A DNA stretch of 64,000 nt. Source: Alphaproteobacteria bacterium. Its GTDB lineage: Bacteria > Pseudomonadota > Alphaproteobacteria > Caulobacterales > Parvularculaceae. Each line of letters begins with the position of its first letter. Position 1 is the stretch's first letter. This document shows, piece after piece, positions 60,529-64,000 of the stretch. Location of the stretch: positions 1 to 64,000 of the forward strand of contig JAUHYK010000004.1 of the NCBI GenBank assembly GCA_030426465.1, in the 5' to 3' direction. The notes beneath the pieces are model-generated. The model was not told the origin of the DNA. It did no database searches and saw nothing but the letters and a program-made list of their open reading frames with translations. A program made the translations under genes and the position numbers.

Positions 60529-61907
60529 TCGCGGGTGATCAGCCATAATCGTCCGCCCAGCAAAATTGCGGCGGCGGCGAGCGACGCCAGCAGGCCCCAC
60601 CACACGCCGACGGCGGCGAGCGGTGTTGAAAGACCGAGATAGGCTGCAACCGGAAAACCGATCACCCAATAGCTGATCCCGGTGAGAATCATTGGCACAC
60701 GGACATCTTTCAGGCCGCGCAACGCCTGGCCCGCCGCGACCTGGATAGCGTCAAACAGTGCGAACGCCGCAGCAATAGGCAGGAAAGACGCAACCAGCGC
60801 CAGAACAGCGCCATTATTGGGGTCGCCCGGTTCAAGGTAGTATCCTGCAATGGTCATCGGCCAGATCATCACCGGAATGGCGACAATCATGATGGCCCCG
60901 ACGCTGCAGGAAACCGCCATGGCGGCGGCGCGGCGCACGCCCGGCCTGTTCCTGGCCCCTTGCATCAATCCCACGCGCACGCAGCCCGCCATGGAAAGTC
61001 CCAGCGGCATCATGAAGGCGATGGCGGCGACGTTCAGCGCAACCTGATAGGCGGCCATTTCATTGACGCCGATCCGGCCCATCAGGAAAACGGCGGCGTT
61101 GAACAGCATCGCCTCGAAACCGATAGTGATCGAGATCGGCCAGCCGAGCCGCGCCACTTCCGCGAAACGCGGCCAGTCGTGATTGAAAAAATTGTGGAAG
61201 AGTTCGAACGTCTTCGCACGTTTCTCCCAGCCGATATAGGCGACAAGCATGAAGAATCCGAAAGCATGGGAAATCGAAGATGCGATCCCGGCGCCCACAA
61301 GCTCCAGCCGGGGAAAACCCCAATTGCCGTAGATAAGCAGATAGTTCAAAAACGCATTGATCAAGGTCGTCAGCATAATGACGTATAGCGGCGCCCGCGC
61401 GCGCTCTATCGCGGCGAGAAAATTCCGCAAGACAATGACGCCAAGCGCAAACGGCAAGCCCGGCGTTAGCGCCAGCACATAGGGTTCGGCGAGCGCCGCG
61501 ATTTGCGGCGGCTGGCCGGTCATCAGCGCAAACTCTTCGGTGAAAAAATAGATCAGCGACGCGATCGGCGCACAGATACCGACCAGCCAGAGCCCCATTC
61601 GCACCGACCGGCGCACATCGCGCGTATCGTTTTCGTCAGCGCCCAGCGCCTGGGAAACCATGGGCGACACGGCCATGGCCGGCCCCATGCCAGCGACGAA
61701 CAGCACATAAAACATGACAATGCCAAGCGCCGCGGCGGCCAGTGGTTCAGGCCCAAGCCGCCCGATCATCAAGATGTCGACAGTGTTGATGGAAAACTGG
61801 ACGAGCTGGGTCAGGCCCATCGGCAAGCCGATGGCCATGAGCGCGAAAAATTCGCGCCGCCAGGGACCCCTTTCGGCGCCCGGCGTCATGGAAACTGTTG
61901 TCGTCAC
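60525..61907 (-). CDS. MATE family efflux transporter
   Basis: The 460 residues have 12 spans in two halves: FALMAIGLPMGLTQLVQFSINTVDILMIGRLGPEPLAAAALG and later WPISITIGFEAMLFNAAVFLMGRIGVNEMAAYQVALN. The GLPMxxTQ and GxEA motifs place it in the NorM-like bacterial MATE group, which exports cationic drugs or metabolites by Na+ or H+ antiport. The start is a GTG with a GGAGAGAG box; an ATG six codons in is possible. A hairpin lies just upstream of the box. Confidence 0.92.
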   Translation of the reverse strand: MTTTVSMTPGAERGPWRREFFALMAIGLPMGLTQLVQFSINTVDILMIGRLGPEPLAAAALGIVMFYVLFVAGMGPAMAVSPMVSQALGADENDTRDVRRSVRMGLWLVGICAPIASLIYFFTEEFALMTGQPPQIAALAEPYVLALTPGLPFALGVIVLRNFLAAIERARAPLYVIMLTTLINAFLNYLLIYGNWGFPRLELVGAGIASSISHAFGFFMLVAYIGWEKRAKTFELFHNFFNHDWPRFAEVARLGWPISITIGFEAMLFNAAVFLMGRIGVNEMAAYQVALNVAAIAFMMPLGLSMAGCVRVGLMQGARNRPGVRRAAAMAVSCSVGAIMIVAIPVMIWPMTIAGYYLEPGDPNNGAVLALVASFLPIAAAFALFDAIQVAAGQALRGLKDVRVPMILTGISYWVIGFPVAAYLGLSTPLAAVGVWWGLLASLAAAAILLGGRLWLITRD

Positions 61908-61920
61908 GAATACTCTCTCC

Positions 61921-61941
61921 GTCCTCCATCACTGGAGGGAC
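61921..61941 (-). promoter_or_regulatory. Imperfect hairpin at the MATE ribosome-binding region
   Basis: GTCC-TCCA and TGGA-G-GGAC pair to an eight-base-pair stem with one bulged G and a four-base loop. On the minus strand its 3' arm contains GGAGGAC, directly before the GGAGAGAG box of the MATE gene, so it could compete with ribosome binding. A CCCCC/GGGGG stem lies about 30 bases further upstream in the same 106-base gap. Confidence 0.3.
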
Positions 61942-62013
61942 GGCGTCCTTAGCCGGTCTGCCCCCGTTACGAAAGGGGGCCGCAGCGACTCGGCGTTCAC
62001 GGTTGCGGGAAAG

Positions 62014-62844
62014 TCACGCTTTCAGGAACGGCGCGATTTTCTTTGCGCCTTCGCGGTTGGCGGAAAGCATATCGAAACGGCCCTCAGTGAGCATTTCTGT
62101 TGCGGCGCCGAGGGCGCCATAGGCGTTCCAGGCGAGACCACCGCCAATGGAAAGCCGCGCGGCGCCCGCCTCGGCAAACTCCTCAACCCTATGGCTCGCA
62201 AGCGCGCCGAGAATAAGGATGTTCACCGGTTTCGAAACGCCTTTGCAAACGGCGCGCACCGCGTCCATGTCAGGAAGGCCCGGCGCATAAAGTACGTCCG
62301 CCCCGGCATCGGCGAAGGCGTTGAGCCGCGCAATCACTTTGTCGAGTTCGCCAACGCCATAAAGAAACGCCTCGGCGCGCGCGGTCAGCACAAAATCGCG
62401 GCCGCTTTTTTTAGCGGCCTCCACCGCCGCCTCTATGCGCGCGGCGGCCAGCGCATCATCGTCGATTACCGGGCTTCGAGACTCACCGGTTGAATCTTCA
62501 ATCGACCCGCCCGCAAGCGCCGTCCCGCAAGCGAGCGCAATTGTTTGTGCGGCGTCTTCCGGCGCCAAGCCAAAACCGTTTTCAAGGTCGGCGTTCACGG
62601 GGGTTTCCACCGCATCGGCGATGGCGGCGCCATGGGTCAGCGCTTCCTCGCGCGTGACGCCATAATCCTTGCGTCCCAGCGTCATCGCAAAACCCGACGA
62701 GGTCGTCGCCAATGCTTTAAAGCCCAACCCTTCGAGCATCCGCGCTGAGCCAATATCCCAGGGATTTGGAATGACAAAAGGCTTTCCGGCTTTGTGCAGA
62801 GCGCGAAAGGCCCCGGCTTTTTCGTTGATGCTCATGTCCTTCAT
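62014..62844 (-). CDS. Isocitrate lyase/PEP mutase family protein
   Basis: The 276 residues form a TIM barrel of the ICL/PEPM superfamily: FVIPNPWDIGSARMLEGLGFKALATTSSGFAMTLG at the start, VNADLENGFG (metal-binding Asp), GGSIEDSTG and FVLTARAEAFLYG. The catalytic KKCGH loop of isocitrate lyase is not present, so it is not Icl; oxaloacetate decarboxylase or carboxyphosphonoenolpyruvate-mutase-like activity is more likely. The NIPSNAP gene ends four bases upstream of its start, so the two form an operon. Confidence 0.87.
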   Translation of the reverse strand: MKDMSINEKAGAFRALHKAGKPFVIPNPWDIGSARMLEGLGFKALATTSSGFAMTLGRKDYGVTREEALTHGAAIADAVETPVNADLENGFGLAPEDAAQTIALACGTALAGGSIEDSTGESRSPVIDDDALAAARIEAAVEAAKKSGRDFVLTARAEAFLYGVGELDKVIARLNAFADAGADVLYAPGLPDMDAVRAVCKGVSKPVNILILGALASHRVEEFAEAGAARLSIGGGLAWNAYGALGAATEMLTEGRFDMLSANREGAKKIAPFLKA

Positions 62845-62848
62845 CCGA

Positions 62849-63178
62849 TCAGAATGTTTTCAAAGAACCGTGCGGCGCGGAAGCAAGCTTCAAGAAAATG
62901 CGGTCTTCGCGCGTGATGAACCGCTCAGCTTTGGCGAACTCGTAATTCTCCTTGCCCAACGGGTCCGCCGCAAGTCGCGCCTTGTAATCTTCATACGCCG
63001 CAAGCGAGGGCAACGTATAGACGCCATAAGCAGTTGTCGCTGACCCTTCATGAGGGGCGAAATAACCGATGAGGTCGGCCCCGCAGCGCGGGATCGCCTG
63101 CCCCCAATTGCGGGCGTAGGTTTCGAATGCGTCTTTCTTGAACGGGTCGATTTCGTATTTGATGAAACAGGTAATCAT
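62849..63178 (-). CDS. NIPSNAP family protein
   Basis: The 109 residues form an alpha/beta-barrel (ferredoxin-like) fold: MITCFIKYEIDPFKKDAFETYARNWGQAIPRCGADLIGYFAPHEGS and LPSLAAYEDYKARLAADPLGKENYEFAKAERFI match the NIPSNAP family. Such proteins are often small enzymes or binding partners of metabolic enzymes. It leads the operon with the ICL/PEPM gene. Confidence 0.88.
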   Translation of the reverse strand: MITCFIKYEIDPFKKDAFETYARNWGQAIPRCGADLIGYFAPHEGSATTAYGVYTLPSLAAYEDYKARLAADPLGKENYEFAKAERFITREDRIFLKLASAPHGSLKTF

Positions 63179-63252
63179 CGCGCGCTCCCTGGCTTTTGCG
63201 GCGCGAAACTAGTCGCGGCGGGACGGCGCACCACCCGTTTCTTGCGGTTTCT

Positions 63253-63281
63253 AGATAAGAGCTTCCAAGAAGCCCTTATCT
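63253..63281 (-). terminator. Hairpin after the SDR gene
   Basis: AGATAAG-x-GCTTC pairs with GAAGC-x-CTTATCT, giving 12 base pairs with one mismatch and a three-base loop, 64 bases after the SDR stop and 74 bases before the NIPSNAP start. No U-tract follows, so termination is only likely. Confidence 0.45.
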
Positions 63282-63345
63282 TAAAGTCTTGATTGCCGCG
63301 TGATCGAACCGGAATGACCGGCGTCCACTTTTGCTGATGGCGAGC

Positions 63346-64000
63346 CTAGTCCGTCACCGCATCATGCCAGCTTTTATAGGCGCCGCCGCCAAGCATCTGC
63401 GCCTGAATTTGCGCCATGGCCGCATTCGCCGCATCGGTTGCGGCGGTATTCGGATGCACCGGCCGGCGCAGAGACCGCGTTCCAGCGGGCATCGCCATAA
63501 TCTCCGCGATCGCGCGCGGCACGTCGTTAGCATCCGTTGAATATTCTCCGTTGAGAATTCCGCGCGCCATCTGGACATGGGCGTCATAGGCTTTGAGACG
63601 ATCGTCATCGGCGCGTTCAAAAAGCGCATCCGTGTAACGGCTTCCATTCTCCCAAATTTTCGTCGGATAACCGCCGGGCTGAATGATCGTCACTTCAACG
63701 CCGAACGGCGCCAGTTCATAGGCCATGGTTTCAAACATGGCTTCAACCCCGAATTTCGTCGCGCAATACATGCCAAGACCGGGGATCAAAATCCGCCCAA
63801 GCTGGGAGGAGACATTGAACACCTGCCCCTCGCCCCTGCCGCGCATCCCAGGCAGAACGGCGCGCGCCATACGCAGATAGCCGAACAAATTGGTCTCAAA
63901 AATCAGGCGCGTCGCCTCCATATCCGCGAGCTCCACCGGCCCGCTGAGACCGATCCCGGCGTTGTTCACCAGAACATCAAGAGGGCCGCCGGCGATCTCC
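63346..64000 (-). CDS. Short-chain dehydrogenase/reductase (5' partial)
   Basis: The frame runs off the right edge; the visible part has 217 residues and starts within the coenzyme domain (PLDVLVNNAGIG). The GTG at 63969 that would open a shorter frame is the Val of the NNAG motif and not a start. NVSSQLGRILIPGLGMYCATKFGVEAMFETMAYEL carries the catalytic Ser and Tyr-x3-Lys, and IIQPGGYPTKIWENG the classical PG motif. The long C-terminal tail fits the classical SDR group that includes retinol-dehydrogenase-like enzymes. Substrate unknown. Confidence 0.9.
   Translation of the reverse strand, partial: EIAGGPLDVLVNNAGIGLSGPVELADMEATRLIFETNLFGYLRMARAVLPGMRGRGEGQVFNVSSQLGRILIPGLGMYCATKFGVEAMFETMAYELAPFGVEVTIIQPGGYPTKIWENGSRYTDALFERADDDRLKAYDAHVQMARGILNGEYSTDANDVPRAIAEIMAMPAGTRSLRRPVHPNTAATDAANAAMAQIQAQMLGGGAYKSWHDAVTD

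Noticed and set aside
1..64000. CRISPR array, rRNA operon, insertion sequence or integrase
   Set aside because: I found no regularly spaced direct repeats, no rRNA sequence, no transposase or recombinase motif, and no tRNA-adjacent integrase or duplicated tRNA end.

Overview
The window looks like chromosomal DNA of a marine-type alphaproteobacterium, probably near the Hyphomonadaceae/Parvularculaceae/Caulobacterales. The evidence is a plant-type glutamate-cysteine ligase, RpoH close to RluD, small alphaproteobacterial families (DUF4112, DUF4169, DUF6460, DUF2793), and a tRNA-His with the A73 and G1:U72 features known from alphaproteobacteria. The genus is an inference. I see no IS element, CRISPR array, rRNA or integrase. 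One tRNA gene is present.

Region 1 (1-15.7 kb) is a surface-polysaccharide cluster. It has four FkbM-family methyltransferase-like genes (one apparently inactive, two with long coiled-coil tails), a sulfotransferase, a five-bladed-propeller glycosidase-like protein, GT4 and GT2 glycosyltransferases, a glycosyltransferase/pyruvyltransferase fusion, a Wzm/Wzt-type ABC exporter and GDP-mannose 4,6-dehydratase. The first 3 kb is visibly richer in A+T than the rest.

Region 2 (15.7-26.7 kb) is a type I secretion locus, all on the minus strand. A TolC-like outer-membrane protein, a LapB-like ABC exporter and a LapC-like adaptor form one tightly coupled operon. A HlyC-family acyltransferase-like gene, a 711-residue RTX repeat protein and a second PrtD/PrtE-like ABC/adaptor pair follow. 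The layout of RTX protein, ABC, adaptor and then O-polysaccharide genes including gmd recalls the Caulobacter S-layer (rsaADE/lps) region.

Region 3 (26.9-33.1 kb) continues polysaccharide assembly with a Wzx-like flippase, a Wzy/ligase-like membrane protein, a GT4 enzyme and two tandem sulfotransferases. The window therefore carries parts of both an ABC-dependent and a Wzx/Wzy-like route.

Region 4 (33.1-64 kb) is mostly housekeeping: tRNA-His, an M48 protease, HNH nuclease, AlkA-type glycosylase, GshA, a tyrosine-phosphatase-like protein coupled to RsmE, UbiA, MsrB, MscS, RluD, RpoH, an RluB-type synthase, TadA, acyl-CoA dehydrogenase, DMT and MATE transporters, and metabolic enzymes. Three insertions into this background stand out: an orphan phage/GTA-like DUF2793 fibre protein, a collagen-like lipoprotein next to a ShlB/FhaC-type outer-membrane transporter, and a VPLPA-CTERM protein placed antisense between rluD and rpoH.

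The most interesting parts are the RTX/HlyC-like/double-T1SS locus, the FkbM coiled-coil pair at the left edge, and the collagen-like/ShlB pair. All calls are made by reading the sequence; no database search or alignment program was run.
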